From Leucobacter chromiiresistens (lineage in GTDB: Bacteria > Actinomycetota > Actinomycetes > Actinomycetales > Microbacteriaceae), in assembly GCF_900102345.1 (NCBI RefSeq), contig NZ_FNKB01000001.1, positions 1,798,001 through 1,862,000 on the forward strand: a stretch of 64,000 bases of DNA, in the 5' to 3' direction. Of the stretch, positions 34,538 to 46,203 are shown piece after piece. The notes under the pieces were generated by a model that searched no databases, was not told the DNA's origin, and was given only the letters and a program-made list of their open reading frames with translations. Position 1 is the stretch's first letter. Every line of letters starts with the position of its first letter. A program made the translations under genes and the position numbers.

Positions 34538-35313
34538 TGGGAAGCGCGTCACGCGAAGCACTGGCCCAGGCGCGCACCGCGCTCGGGTCGGGTCTCGACA
34601 CGAACGTCGGCGGCGAGCTGCTCCAGGCGGCGCGTCGGATCGCTGAGAGCCCCGCGCTCGCAGCGGCGCTCGGCGACGCCTCGGCTCCGGCTCAGGCGAA
34701 GTCGCAGCTGGTCGAGCGACTCTTCAGCGGTCTCTCCGCTGGCGCGCGCTCCGTACTCACCGCCGCCGTGCAGGCCCGGTGGTCGAATGTCGCCGAGTTC
34801 GTCTCGGGCATCGAAGAGCTCGGGATCCGCGCCGAGGGAGCCGCGAACGCGGCCCTCTCGGACGAGCTCCTCGCCGTGGTCGGTGTGATCGACCGCAATC
34901 ATGAACTGCAACTCAGTCTCGGCAGCAAGCTGGCGGACCCCGCCGGCAAGCTCGCCCTCGTGCAGCGCCTCTTCCAGGGGAAGACCTCGGCTTCGGCTCT
35001 GGCGGTCCTCTCGCATCTCGTCGCAAGCCCTCGCGGGCGTCGCCTCGATGCGACTCTGCGTCAGGCCGCGCGCCTCGCGGCGGATGAGGCCGGGAGCGAG
35101 CTCGCAACGGTGACCGTTGCAGCGCCGCTCACGGCGGAGCAGCAGCAGCGTCTGGCACGCGCACTCGAACGGTCGGCGGGGCGCCCCGTGCGCATCACGA
35201 CCGTCGTCGATCCGGCTCTGGTCGGCGGCATCCGGGTGCAGATCGCCGATGACGTCATCGACGGCAGCGTTCGCGCGCGACTCGCCGATCTCCGACAGCA
35301 GCTCGCTGCATAG
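34537..35313 (+). CDS. atpH: ATP synthase F1 subunit delta
   Basis: The 258-residue subunit links F1 to the b-stalk. It is longer than the E. coli protein (about 177), as in other Actinobacteria, and here is not fused to a b-type domain. The C-terminal motif reads VDPALVGGIRVQIADDVIDGSVRARL, the family hallmark. The TAATG overlap with atpF indicates translational coupling. Confidence 0.95.
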   Translation: MGSASREALAQARTALGSGLDTNVGGELLQAARRIAESPALAAALGDASAPAQAKSQLVERLFSGLSAGARSVLTAAVQARWSNVAEFVSGIEELGIRAEGAANAALSDELLAVVGVIDRNHELQLSLGSKLADPAGKLALVQRLFQGKTSASALAVLSHLVASPRGRRLDATLRQAARLAADEAGSELATVTVAAPLTAEQQQRLARALERSAGRPVRITTVVDPALVGGIRVQIADDVIDGSVRARLADLRQQLAA

Positions 35314-35367
35314 CGACAACTTTTCACCCCCGGGGGCGGCGCTTCCGGAACAGACAGAGGAAACGAA

Positions 35368-36996
35368 ATGGCAGAACTCTCAATCAGCCCGGACGAGATC
35401 CGTAACGCGCTGAAGGACTTCGCAGCGTCGTACGAGCCGACCGAGGCTGGCAAGACCGAGGTCGGCACGGTCGTCGACGCCGCTGACGGCATCGCGCACG
35501 TCGAGGGCCTCCCGGGCGTGATGGCGAACGAGCTCATCCGCTTCGCGGACGGCACGCTCGGGCTCGCGCAGAACCTGGAGGAGAACGAGATCGGCGTCGT
35601 CGTGCTCGGCGAGTTCACCGGCATCGAAGAGGGCCAGCAGGTCACTCGCACCGGTGAGGTCCTCTCCGTTCCCGTCGGCGAGGGCTACCTCGGCCGCGTG
35701 GTCGATCCCCTCGGCAAGCCGATCGACGGCCTCGGCGAGATCACCGCGATCGAGGGCCGCCGTGCGCTCGAGCTGCAGGCCCCCGGCGTCATGCAGCGCA
35801 AGTCGGTGCACGAGCCGCTGCAGACCGGCATCAAGGCGATCGACGCGATGATCCCCGTCGGCCGCGGCCAGCGCCAGCTCATCATCGGCGACCGCCAGAC
35901 CGGCAAGACGGCGATCGCGATCGACACGATCATCAACCAGAAGGCGAACTGGGAGTCGGGCGACGTCACGAAGCAGGTGCGCTGCATCTACGTCGCGATC
36001 GGCCAGAAGGGCTCGACCATCGCCTCGGTGAAGGGCGCGCTCGAAGACGCCGGCGCCATGGAGTACACGACCATCGTGGCCTCGCCGGCTTCCGACCCCG
36101 CGGGCTACAAGTACCTGGCTCCCTACACCGGCTCGGCCATCGGCCAGCACTGGATGTACGCCGGCAAGCACGTGCTCGTGATCTTCGACGACCTCTCGAA
36201 GCAGGCTGAGGCCTACCGCGCCGTGTCGCTGCTGCTGCGCCGTCCGCCGGGGCGCGAGGCCTACCCGGGCGACGTCTTCTACCTGCACTCCCGTCTGCTC
36301 GAGCGGTGCGCGAAGCTCTCCGACGAGCTCGGCGCGGGTTCGATGACCGGCCTGCCGATCATCGAGACCAAGGCGAACGACGTCTCCGCCTACATCCCGA
36401 CCAACGTGATCTCGATCACCGACGGCCAGATCTTCCTGCAGTCGGACCTCTTCAACTCGAACCAGCGTCCCGCGGTCGACGTGGGCATCTCGGTGTCGCG
36501 CGTCGGCGGCGATGCGCAGGTGAAGTCGATCAAGAAGGTCTCGGGCACGTTGAAGCTCGAGCTCGCGCAGTACCGCGCGCTCGAGGCGTTCGCGATGTTC
36601 GCCTCCGACCTCGACGCGACCAGCCGCAAGCAGCTCGCACGCGGCGCGCGCCTCACCGAGCTGCTCAAGCAGCCGCAGTACACGCCGTACCCGGTGGAGG
36701 AGCAGACGGTTTCGATCTGGGCCGGCACCAAGGGATTCATGGACGATGTGCCGGTGGAGGACATCCTCCGCTTCGAGCGCGAGTTCCTCGACTACCTCGG
36801 CCGCAACTCCGAGGTGCTGAGCACCCTCCGCGAGACCAACGTCCTCGATGACGCGATCGTCGCCGAGCTCGAGCGCCAGATCGGCAAGTTCACGGGCGAG
36901 TTCCGCACGTCGAGCGGGCAGAGCCTGAGCGAGCAGTTCGACGCGATCGACGAAGCCGAGATCCAGCAGGAGCAGCTGGTCGTCACCAAGAAGTAG
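35368..36996 (+). CDS. atpA: ATP synthase F1 subunit alpha
   Basis: The 542-residue regulatory nucleotide-binding subunit has the Walker A GDRQTGKT at 174-181 and the signature [17 protein letters not shown]. Domain order (beta-barrel, nucleotide-binding, helical) is normal. AGAGGAAA precedes the ATG. A GC-rich hairpin lies in the gap before atpG. Confidence 0.97.
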   Translation: MAELSISPDEIRNALKDFAASYEPTEAGKTEVGTVVDAADGIAHVEGLPGVMANELIRFADGTLGLAQNLEENEIGVVVLGEFTGIEEGQQVTRTGEVLSVPVGEGYLGRVVDPLGKPIDGLGEITAIEGRRALELQAPGVMQRKSVHEPLQTGIKAIDAMIPVGRGQRQLIIGDRQTGKTAIAIDTIINQKANWESGDVTKQVRCIYVAIGQKGSTIASVKGALEDAGAMEYTTIVASPASDPAGYKYLAPYTGSAIGQHWMYAGKHVLVIFDDLSKQAEAYRAVSLLLRRPPGREAYPGDVFYLHSRLLERCAKLSDELGAGSMTGLPIIETKANDVSAYIPTNVISITDGQIFLQSDLFNSNQRPAVDVGISVSRVGGDAQVKSIKKVSGTLKLELAQYRALEAFAMFASDLDATSRKQLARGARLTELLKQPQYTPYPVEEQTVSIWAGTKGFMDDVPVEDILRFEREFLDYLGRNSEVLSTLRETNVLDDAIVAELERQIGKFTGEFRTSSGQSLSEQFDAIDEAEIQQEQLVVTKK

Positions 36997-37003
36997 GGAA
37001 CCC

Positions 37004-37028
37004 CGGGCGGGGGCCGCGCCCCCGCCCG
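37004..37028 (+). other. Hairpin within the atp operon, between atpA and atpG
   Basis: CGGGCGGGGGC-CGC-GCCCCCGCCCG is an 11-bp perfect stem with a 3-nt loop, 7 nt after the atpA stop and without a U-tract. It could protect the upstream mRNA or lower downstream expression. Confidence 0.65.
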
Positions 37029-37074
37029 TCCCGAACCTTGATCACCAGCCAGCCCCAACCACTACAGGAGAGAC

Positions 37075-39448
<2,374 letters not shown>

Positions 39449-39451
39449 CCG

Positions 39452-39709
39452 ATGGCGCTGAACGTGAGCGTCGTCTCGGCCGAGCGGCAGGTCTGGGCGG
39501 GTGAGGCCTCCCAGGTCGTCGCGAAGACGGTCGAAGGCGAGATCGGCATCCTCAGCGGCCACGAGCCTCTGCTCGCGCTGCTCGCGAAGGGCGAGGTCCG
39601 TGTGACCACGGCCGGGGGCGAGAAGGTCGCCGTCGAGGCGGAGGACGGGTTCCTGTCCGTCGACCACGACACCATCACCATCGTCGCGGGCCGCGCCACC
39701 GTCGCGTAG
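39452..39709 (+). CDS. atpC: ATP synthase F1 subunit epsilon, short form
   Basis: The 85-residue protein matches the N-terminal beta-sandwich domain of epsilon (VVSAERQVWAGEASQVVAKTVEGEIGILSGHEPLLALL). The E. coli protein has about 139 residues. The two C-terminal helices that can inhibit ATP hydrolysis are absent, and the stop is not a frameshift artefact that I can see. It starts 3 nt after atpD. Confidence 0.94.
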   Translation: MALNVSVVSAERQVWAGEASQVVAKTVEGEIGILSGHEPLLALLAKGEVRVTTAGGEKVAVEAEDGFLSVDHDTITIVAGRATVA

Positions 39710-39722
39710 TCCACAGCAGTCA

Positions 39723-39767
39723 CGAAAGGCCGGTCGTGCTCCTCCGGGAGCAGCGATCGGCCTTTCG
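39723..39767 (+). terminator. Terminator of the ATP synthase operon
   Basis: CGAAAGGCCG pairs with CGGCCTTTCG, and an inner GCTCC/GGAGC stem closes the loop. It is 13 nt after the atpC stop. Confidence 0.82.
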
Positions 39768-39790
39768 TCTGCCCACCCCGAAAGGCCGTC

Positions 39791-40591
39791 ATGCTCATCC
39801 TGCTCCCTCCGTCCGAGACGAAGCGCCCCGGCGGCTCCGGCGCGTTCGATCCCGCGCGTCTGCGGTTCGCAGCGGAGCTCTCTGAGGGCAGGACGCGCGT
39901 GCGGCAGGCGCTCGAGGCGCTGAGCGGCGACGAGGCGGCGGCGGCGAAGGCGCTGAAGCTCGGCGTCAAGAACCGCGGGGAGCTGGCGCACAACCTCCGT
40001 CTCGGCGACAGCGGTGTGCTGCCGGCCATCGAGCGGTACACCGGGGTGCTGTACGACGCACTCGACGTCGCGTCGCTCGACGCAGCCGCCCGCGACTGGC
40101 TCGACGCGCACGTCGCCGTCCAGTCGGCCCTCTTCGGCACGATCGGAGCCGGAGATGAGATTCCCGCCTACCGGCTCTCGGCGAGTTCTCGCCTGCCCGA
40201 GCTCGGCGCTCCGCTGAAGCGGGTGTGGAGCGCCGCGCACACGGCGATCCCCTGGGCGGAGGGCCGCGGCATCGTGCTCGATCTGCGCTCGAAGGATTAC
40301 GCCGCGCTCGCCCCGCTTCCGGCAGGCGCCGGTTGGTTCGTCAACGTCGCGCAGCGGAGCGCCGACGGTCGGGTGCGCGCGCTGAACCACTTCAACAAAG
40401 CGGCGAAGGGCGACCTGGTGCGCCGACTCGCGCAGGCGCAGGCCGAGTTCTGCGACGTCGACGCCCTGCTCGCGTGGGGCGCCGCGGCGGGCCTGGAACT
40501 GCATGTGGACCCCGACGCGGAGGCGATCACCCTCGTCACCGAGCTCGGAGCTCCGGGAGACGCGACGTCGCGCCCGTCAGATGCAGGGTAA
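39791..40591 (+). CDS. yaaA: Peroxide-stress protein YaaA family (DUF328)
   Basis: The 266-residue protein opens with MLILLPPSETKR and has the FNKAAKG motif near residues 200-206, plus YTGVLYDALD; all are DUF328 landmarks. In E. coli YaaA limits free iron and DNA damage during hydrogen peroxide stress; some members bind DNA. It is a cytosolic single gene between the atp terminator and the phosphatase gene. Confidence 0.9.
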   Translation: MLILLPPSETKRPGGSGAFDPARLRFAAELSEGRTRVRQALEALSGDEAAAAKALKLGVKNRGELAHNLRLGDSGVLPAIERYTGVLYDALDVASLDAAARDWLDAHVAVQSALFGTIGAGDEIPAYRLSASSRLPELGAPLKRVWSAAHTAIPWAEGRGIVLDLRSKDYAALAPLPAGAGWFVNVAQRSADGRVRALNHFNKAAKGDLVRRLAQAQAEFCDVDALLAWGAAAGLELHVDPDAEAITLVTELGAPGDATSRPSDAG

Positions 40592-40621
40592 TATGGCTCG
40601 GGTGTCGATGAGAGGGAAGCT

Positions 40622-41689
40622 GTGACGGCTCGCGGAGAGAACGGGGTTCGGCGACGCCTGAACTACCGCGCCGGGGGCGAGCTGGAGCTCGAGCTCTCGT
40701 GGTTCGCAGTGACCGATGTCGGCAGGCGCCGGGAGAACAACCAGGACAGCTACGTCACGACGCCGCCGGTCTTCGCGATCGCGGACGGCATGGGCGGGCA
40801 CTCCGCCGGCGAGATCGCCTCGGCCGCCGTCGTGCGGCGCCTCGCGGAACTCGGCGGCCGAGAGCTCGTGAGCGAGCAGGACATCGACGAGACGCTCAGC
40901 GACGCAGTGGACGACATCGAGCTCGACGCGGGCGACACAGAACTCGGAGCCGGCACCACCGTCACGGGCGTCGTGCTCGGCACCGAGGCCGAGCCGACGT
41001 GGAAGGTCTTCAACATCGGCGACTCGCGGGTGTACCAGTACTTCAAGGGCGCGCTCAGTCAGATCACGGTCGATCACTCGGTGGTGCAGCACCTCATCGA
41101 TACCGGCGCGATCACCGAGGAGGAAGCCGAAGTGCACCCGCACGCGAACGTGATCACGCGCGCGGTCGGGTTCAACGAGGCGCCGATCCCCGACTACACG
41201 TCGCTCGCCCTCATCCCGGGGCAGCGCATCCTCATCTGCTCCGACGGGCTCACGAAGGAGCTCACCGACGTGGGCATCCAGCACTTCCTCGCGACGGAGC
41301 CCACCGCCGAGTCCGCCGCGCGCTCGCTCGTGCGGCACGCGCTCGAGAACGCAGGGCGCGACAACGTGACCGTCGTCGTCATCGACGTGCACGCAGTGGG
41401 CGACGTCGTCGACACGGGAAGCCTCGCAGGGTCGGGCATCGAGCTCGTCGAGGCCGGGGGGAGCGCACCGCTCGAGAGCGGCGCGAGTCGAGCTGCGGCG
41501 GCCGTCACCGCGTCGCCGCGTTCCGGCCGCGAGGACGCAGATCGGGCGTCCACCGACCGAGAGCAGGTTCCCGGCGCAGACGACGCGTCCGCCGACGGCT
41601 TCGCGGACGACCGCTCGGCCGAGTACGACGACCTCGAACCGGTGATCCTCCCCGATGCGCCGCCGACGCCGCGGGCGGAACGCGCCTGA
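40622..41689 (+). CDS. PP2C-family protein serine/threonine phosphatase
   Basis: The 355-residue protein has the PP2C metal motifs: NQDS, ADGMGGH, GDSRVY, CSDGL and GRDNVTVVVID within residues about 25-255. The last 100 residues are acidic and disordered, without the membrane helix of PstP. It is therefore a cytosolic phosphatase, probably reversing serine/threonine kinases or acting on a stress regulator. The GTG start has GAGAGGGAA upstream. No kinase gene is beside it. Confidence 0.9.
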   Translation: MTARGENGVRRRLNYRAGGELELELSWFAVTDVGRRRENNQDSYVTTPPVFAIADGMGGHSAGEIASAAVVRRLAELGGRELVSEQDIDETLSDAVDDIELDAGDTELGAGTTVTGVVLGTEAEPTWKVFNIGDSRVYQYFKGALSQITVDHSVVQHLIDTGAITEEEAEVHPHANVITRAVGFNEAPIPDYTSLALIPGQRILICSDGLTKELTDVGIQHFLATEPTAESAARSLVRHALENAGRDNVTVVVIDVHAVGDVVDTGSLAGSGIELVEAGGSAPLESGASRAAAAVTASPRSGREDADRASTDREQVPGADDASADGFADDRSAEYDDLEPVILPDAPPTPRAERA

Positions 41690-41693
41690 TCAC

Positions 41694-41740
41694 AGCCGGC
41701 TCGGGCGCGGATGACGCTCGTCACCCGCCCCCGAGCGGCT
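41694..41740. terminator. Shared terminator between convergent phosphatase and aminotransferase genes
   Basis: A long imperfect hairpin (AGCCGgCTCGGG...CCCGAGcGGCT with inner TGACG/CGTCA) fills the gap between the two stops and can act on both strands. Confidence 0.65.
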
Positions 41741-41747
41741 CCCGCTG

Positions 41748-43118
41748 CTACGCGCTCGCGGCGGCGAACGACTCCTCGAGCACCTGCATCACGTCGGCGA
41801 TGAGCTCGTCCGTCATCTTCAGCGACGGCAGGAAGCGGATGGCCTGATTGTGCACGCCGCTGCTGAGCAGCAGCACGCCGCGCTGCGCCGCAGCGTCGAT
41901 CACCCCGGCCACGAGGTCGGCGTCGGGCTCGAGGGTGCCGGGCTTCGTGACCTCGATGGCGAGCATCGCGCCGCGCCCGCGCACCTCGGCGATCGCGGGA
42001 ACGCGCTCCTGCAGGGCGCGCAGGCCGCCGCCGAACGCGGCCTCGATGCGCCGCGCCTCGCCGAGCAGGTCGAGCGCGTCGATCTGCTCGAACACGGCGA
42101 CAGCCGCAGCGCAGGCGACGGGGTTGCCGCCGAAGGTGCCCCCGAGGCCGCCCGGCTGCGACTGGTCCATGATCTCCGCCCTGCCGGTGATCCCGGCGAG
42201 GGGCAGGCCACCGGCGATGCCCTTGGCCGAGAGCACGATGTCGGGCTCGACACCGAACTGCTCGATGGAGAAGACGGTGCCGGTGCGCGCCATGCCGGCC
42301 TGCACCTCGTCGGCGATGAACACGACGCCGTTCGCGCGGCACCACTCCGCGAGCGCGGGGAGGAAGCCGTCGGCGGGCACGATGAACCCGCCCTCGCCCT
42401 GGATGGGCTCCACGACGAGGCACGCGAGATCCTGCGCGCCCGCCTGCTTCTCGAGGAAGGCGATGGTGCGCGCGGCGGCCTCCGCGCCCGAGAGGCCGTC
42501 GTGCAGCGGGTACGAGTTCGGCGCCTTGTAGATGTCGCCGACGCGCGGGCCGTAGCCGAGCGCGTAGGGCGCGGCCTTATGGTTCATGCTGCTCGTGAGC
42601 AGGGTGCGGCCGTGGTACGCGTGCTCGAGCACGGCGACGCCCGGCCGGCCCGTGAACTTGCGCGCGATCTTCACGCCGTTCTCGACGGCCTCGGCGCCCG
42701 AGTTCATGAGCAGCGTCTTGTAGGGCGCGGCGGTCGTCGACCCCGGCACGTGCGCCGCGAGGCGCTCGGCGACCTGCACGTAGGGCTCGTACGGGGTCAT
42801 CGTGAACAGCGTGTGGGTCACGTTCTGCAGCTGCGCCGTCGCGGCTTCGACCACGCGGGCATCGGTGTGGCCGACCGTGGTGACCCCGATGCCGCCGCAG
42901 ACGTCGACGATCTGGTTGCCGTCGACGTCGACGAGGATCGAGTCGTGCGCGCGCTCGATGTACACCGGCAGGACGCTGTGCACGCCGGGCGGCACGACCG
43001 CGCGGCGCCGCTCGTGGATCTCCTGCGATCGGGGCCCCGGGATCTCGGTGCGCACGAGGCGCTCCTGGGGGATGGAGGATTCGGTGCGGACGGCTGCGGT
43101 GCTGATCGCTGAACTCAT
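41748..43118 (-). CDS. gabT: 4-aminobutyrate aminotransferase (GABA transaminase type)
   Basis: This 456-residue class III PLP transaminase has NSGAEAVENGVKIAR, AYHGRT, ADEVQAGMARTG (D270) and the PLP lysine K299 in LSAKGIAGGLPLAG. It is closest in pattern to GabT, which moves the amino group of GABA to 2-oxoglutarate. No succinate-semialdehyde dehydrogenase is adjacent. TAGGAT lies 7 nt before the ATG, so the mRNA is probably nearly leaderless. A related omega-amino acid could be the true substrate. Confidence 0.88.
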   Translation of the reverse strand: MSSAISTAAVRTESSIPQERLVRTEIPGPRSQEIHERRRAVVPPGVHSVLPVYIERAHDSILVDVDGNQIVDVCGGIGVTTVGHTDARVVEAATAQLQNVTHTLFTMTPYEPYVQVAERLAAHVPGSTTAAPYKTLLMNSGAEAVENGVKIARKFTGRPGVAVLEHAYHGRTLLTSSMNHKAAPYALGYGPRVGDIYKAPNSYPLHDGLSGAEAAARTIAFLEKQAGAQDLACLVVEPIQGEGGFIVPADGFLPALAEWCRANGVVFIADEVQAGMARTGTVFSIEQFGVEPDIVLSAKGIAGGLPLAGITGRAEIMDQSQPGGLGGTFGGNPVACAAAVAVFEQIDALDLLGEARRIEAAFGGGLRALQERVPAIAEVRGRGAMLAIEVTKPGTLEPDADLVAGVIDAAAQRGVLLLSSGVHNQAIRFLPSLKMTDELIADVMQVLEESFAAASA

Positions 43119-43155
43119 GCTGCCGATCCTACTCTCGCGCCCCTGCGGGCCGGTT

Positions 43156-43161
43156 TAGAGT
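43156..43161 (+). promoter_or_regulatory. -10 box for a leaderless transcript (OsmC gene)
   Basis: TAGAGT ends exactly 6 nt before the ATG at 43168. Confidence 0.55.
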
Positions 43162-43167
43162 GGGGGC

Positions 43168-43644
43168 ATGAAGGATCTCCACGAGTACCGCGTCGGCATC
43201 GAGTGGACGGGCAACCGGGGGAGCGGGACGAGCGGGTACCGCGCGTACGGGCGCGAGCTGCTGATCCGCGCCGACGGCAAGCCGGCGCTCGCGGGTTCGG
43301 CCGATCCGACCTTCCACGGAGACCGCGACCGGTGGAACCCCGAGGAGCTGCTCGTCACGGCGCTCGCGCAGTGCCACATGCTGTCGTACCTGCACATGGC
43401 GGTGCGCGCCGGCGTCGTCGTGACGGCGTACACCGACGCTGCGACCGGCGCCATGCGGCAGCGGGGGATCGGCGGCGCGTTCGAGGAGGTCGTGCTGCGC
43501 CCGCGCGTGGTCGTGGCCGAGGCCGGCATGGTCGAAGCGGCGCGAGCGGCGCATGCGGAGGCCTCGGCGGCGTGCTTCATCGCGAACTCGGTGAACTTCC
43601 CGGTGCGCCACGAGCCCGAGATCGTCGTCGCCCCGGCCTCGTGA
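43168..43644 (+). CDS. OsmC-family peroxiredoxin-like protein
   Basis: The 158-residue protein has the two family cysteines, in TALAQCHMLSYLH and SAACFIANSVNFPV, and a catalytic arginine region near RDRWNPEELL. OsmC/Ohr proteins reduce organic hydroperoxides as dimers in the cytosol. The arrangement is closer to the OsmC-like branch than to Ohr. Read as a single gene, leaderless. Confidence 0.87.
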   Translation: MKDLHEYRVGIEWTGNRGSGTSGYRAYGRELLIRADGKPALAGSADPTFHGDRDRWNPEELLVTALAQCHMLSYLHMAVRAGVVVTAYTDAATGAMRQRGIGGAFEEVVLRPRVVVAEAGMVEAARAAHAEASAACFIANSVNFPVRHEPEIVVAPAS

Positions 43645-43686
43645 CCGCGCGGAGGCGGATCGGCGGGCCCGGCCCCCGCTTCCCAA

Positions 43687-43692
43687 TACAAT
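43687..43692 (+). promoter_or_regulatory. -10 box of metG
   Basis: TACAAT lies 7 nt before the ATG at 43700. An ATG at 43691 overlaps this box and is unlikely to be the start. Confidence 0.55.
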
Positions 43693-43699
43693 GGAGGTC

Positions 43700-45286
43700 A
43701 TGGCCAACCCCTCCTCGTTCTTCCTGACGACGCCCATCTTCTACGTCAACGACGCCCCGCACATCGGGCACGCCTACACCGAGGTGGCGGCCGACGTGCT
43801 CGCACGGTGGCACCGTCAGGCCGGGGACGACACCTGGTTCCTCACCGGCACCGACGAGCACGGCCAGAAGATCCTGCGCACCGCGACGGCGAACGGCGTC
43901 GCCCCGAAGGAGTGGGCCGATCGACTCGTCGAGTCGGCGTGGAAGCCGCTGCTTGACCTGATCGACATCTCCAACGACGACTTCATCCGCACGACGGACG
44001 AGCGCCACGAGTCGGGCGTCGCGAAGTTCCTGCAGAAGCTGCACGACGACGGCCACGTCTACGCGGGCGAGTTCGAGGCGCTCTACTGCGTCGGGTGCGA
44101 GGAGTTCAAGCCGAAGAGCGAGATCGTGGACGGGGCGGGGGAGTTCGCGGGCCAGAAGGTGTGCGCGATCCACTCGAAGCCGCTGGAGCTGCTGCAGGAG
44201 AAGAACTACTTCTTCAAGATGAGCGCGTTCCAGGATCGGCTGCTCGCCCTCTACGAGGAGCGGCCCGATTTCGTGCAGCCGGCCAGCGCGCGCAACGAGG
44301 TCGTCGTCTTCGTGCAGCAGGGGCTCGAAGACCTGTCGATCTCCCGCACCTCGTTCGACTGGGGCATCCCGATCCCGTGGGACTCCTCGCACGTCACCTA
44401 CGTGTGGTTCGACGCCCTGCTGAACTACGTCACCGCGATCGGCTACGGGCAGGACGACGAGGAGTTCGCGCGGCGCTGGCCCGCGAACCATCTGGTCGGC
44501 AAGGACATCCTGCGCTTCCACGCCGTGATCTGGCCGGCGATGCTGATGGCCGCCGGGCTCGAGGTGCCGAAGCACGTCTTCGCGCACGGCTGGCTGCTCG
44601 TCGGCGGCGAGAAGATGTCGAAGTCGAAGCTCACCGGAATCGCGCCGAACGAGATCACGGACACCTTCGGCTCCGATGCGTTCCGCTACTACTTCATGCG
44701 CGCGATCTCGTTCGGCCACGACGGTTCGTTCAGCTGGGAGGACCTCGCGGCGCGCTACCAGGCCGAGCTCGCGAACGGCTTCGGCAACCTCGCGAGCCGG
44801 GTGCTCGCGATGAACGCGAAGTACTTCGGATCGCAGGTGCCCGAGGCGGGCGACGAGTCCGACGCTGATGCGGCGATCCGCGAGCTGGCGGCCTCTGCGG
44901 CGGCGCGGGCCGACGCGCACATCGAGGCGTTCGCGATCCACGAGGCGATCGCGGCGATCTGGGAGCTCGTCGATGCCCTGAACGGGTACATCACGGAGCA
45001 GGAGCCGTGGGCGCTCGCGAAGGACCCCGAGCAGCGGCCGCGGCTCGGCACGGTGCTCTACACCGCGACGGAGGGGCTGCGCGTGCTCGCGGAGCTGCTC
45101 GCCCCCGTCGTGCCCGTCGCCACGGGCAAGCTGTGGGCCGCGCTCGGCGCGGAGGCGACGCTCGGCGCGCTCGACGAGCAGCCGATCCGCGACGCGGCCG
45201 TCTGGGGCAAGCTCGCGCCGGGCACCGAGCAGCAGGCGCTCGCCGTGCTCTTCCCCCGGATCGAGACCGACGAGACGAGCAAGTGA
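43700..45286 (+). CDS. metG: Methionyl-tRNA synthetase
   Basis: This 528-residue class I synthetase has HIGH as HIGHAYTEV, a zinc-type CVGCEEF knuckle, and KMSKS in GEKMSKSKLTG. The anticodon-binding helical domain follows. It lacks the C-terminal tRNA-binding extension found in some bacteria. Its stop overlaps the tatD start (GTGA), beginning the metG-tatD-rsmA operon. Confidence 0.96.
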   Translation: MANPSSFFLTTPIFYVNDAPHIGHAYTEVAADVLARWHRQAGDDTWFLTGTDEHGQKILRTATANGVAPKEWADRLVESAWKPLLDLIDISNDDFIRTTDERHESGVAKFLQKLHDDGHVYAGEFEALYCVGCEEFKPKSEIVDGAGEFAGQKVCAIHSKPLELLQEKNYFFKMSAFQDRLLALYEERPDFVQPASARNEVVVFVQQGLEDLSISRTSFDWGIPIPWDSSHVTYVWFDALLNYVTAIGYGQDDEEFARRWPANHLVGKDILRFHAVIWPAMLMAAGLEVPKHVFAHGWLLVGGEKMSKSKLTGIAPNEITDTFGSDAFRYYFMRAISFGHDGSFSWEDLAARYQAELANGFGNLASRVLAMNAKYFGSQVPEAGDESDADAAIRELAASAAARADAHIEAFAIHEAIAAIWELVDALNGYITEQEPWALAKDPEQRPRLGTVLYTATEGLRVLAELLAPVVPVATGKLWAALGAEATLGALDEQPIRDAAVWGKLAPGTEQQALAVLFPRIETDETSK

Positions 45287-46203
45287 GCGGGGCCGCGCCG
45301 GAGGTGCCCGCCGGAGGACTGCGCAAGCGCGCCGGGTCCTCGGGGCGCGATCTCTCGCGCCCCGAGGCGCCCGAACCGCTTCCGCATCCCCTCTACGACA
45401 ATCACACCCATCTCGAGTTCGAGGACGGTGTGGATCAGCTCGACCCCCTCGATTCGCTCGCGCGAGCCGAGGCGGTCGGGGTGCGCGGCGTCGTGCAGGT
45501 GGGCACCGACCTCGAGACGAGCCGGTGGAGTGCGCAGCTGGCGGCCAGCGACCCGCGTGTGCTCGCCGCGGTTGCGCTGCACCCGAATGAGGCGCCGCTC
45601 GTGGCCGAGCAGGGGCTGCTGCACGAGCAGCTCTCGGAGATCGCGCGGCTCGCGGCGCAACCCCGCGTCCGCGCCATCGGGGAGACCGGGCTCGACTTCT
45701 TCCGCACCGGCGAGGAGGGCCGCGGAGCTCAGATCGAATCGTTCGAGGCGCACATCGAGATCGCCAAGGCGCACGGCATCGCGCTGCAGATCCACGACCG
45801 CGACGCGCACGACGAGGTGGTGTCGACGCTGCTGCGCGTCGGCGCGCCCGAGCGCACCGTGTTCCACTGCTTCTCGGGGGACGTCAGGCTCGCGAAGATC
45901 TGCAACGAGCGCGGCTGGTACCTGTCGGTGGCGGGGCCGTCGACGTTCAAGAACGCTCCGAAGCTGCGCGAGGCGATCGCGATCGCGAAGCCCGAGCTGC
46001 TGCTCGTGGAGACCGACGCTCCGTTCCTCACCCCCGAGCCCTTCCGGGGCCGCCCGAACGCGCCCTACCTGATGCCGTACACGGTGCGGCGCCTCGCCGA
46101 CACGCTGGGTCGCCCGCTCGACGAGGTGTGTGCGCTGCTCGGGGCGAACACCGAGCGCGTCTACGGGTCGTGGGAGCCCGAGCCGGAAGCGGTCGACGCG
46201 TGA
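45283..46203 (+). CDS. tatD: TatD-family metal-dependent hydrolase
   Basis: The 306-residue TIM-barrel nuclease-like protein has NHTHLEF, GETGLDFF, QIHDRDAHDE, FHCFSGD and VETDAPFL, which give the metal ligands. TatD members act on DNA ends or D-aminoacyl-tRNA; the exact role in this operon is unclear. GTG start within the metG stop; its own stop overlaps the rsmA start in the same way. Confidence 0.92.
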   Translation: MSGAAPEVPAGGLRKRAGSSGRDLSRPEAPEPLPHPLYDNHTHLEFEDGVDQLDPLDSLARAEAVGVRGVVQVGTDLETSRWSAQLAASDPRVLAAVALHPNEAPLVAEQGLLHEQLSEIARLAAQPRVRAIGETGLDFFRTGEEGRGAQIESFEAHIEIAKAHGIALQIHDRDAHDEVVSTLLRVGAPERTVFHCFSGDVRLAKICNERGWYLSVAGPSTFKNAPKLREAIAIAKPELLLVETDAPFLTPEPFRGRPNAPYLMPYTVRRLADTLGRPLDEVCALLGANTERVYGSWEPEPEAVDA

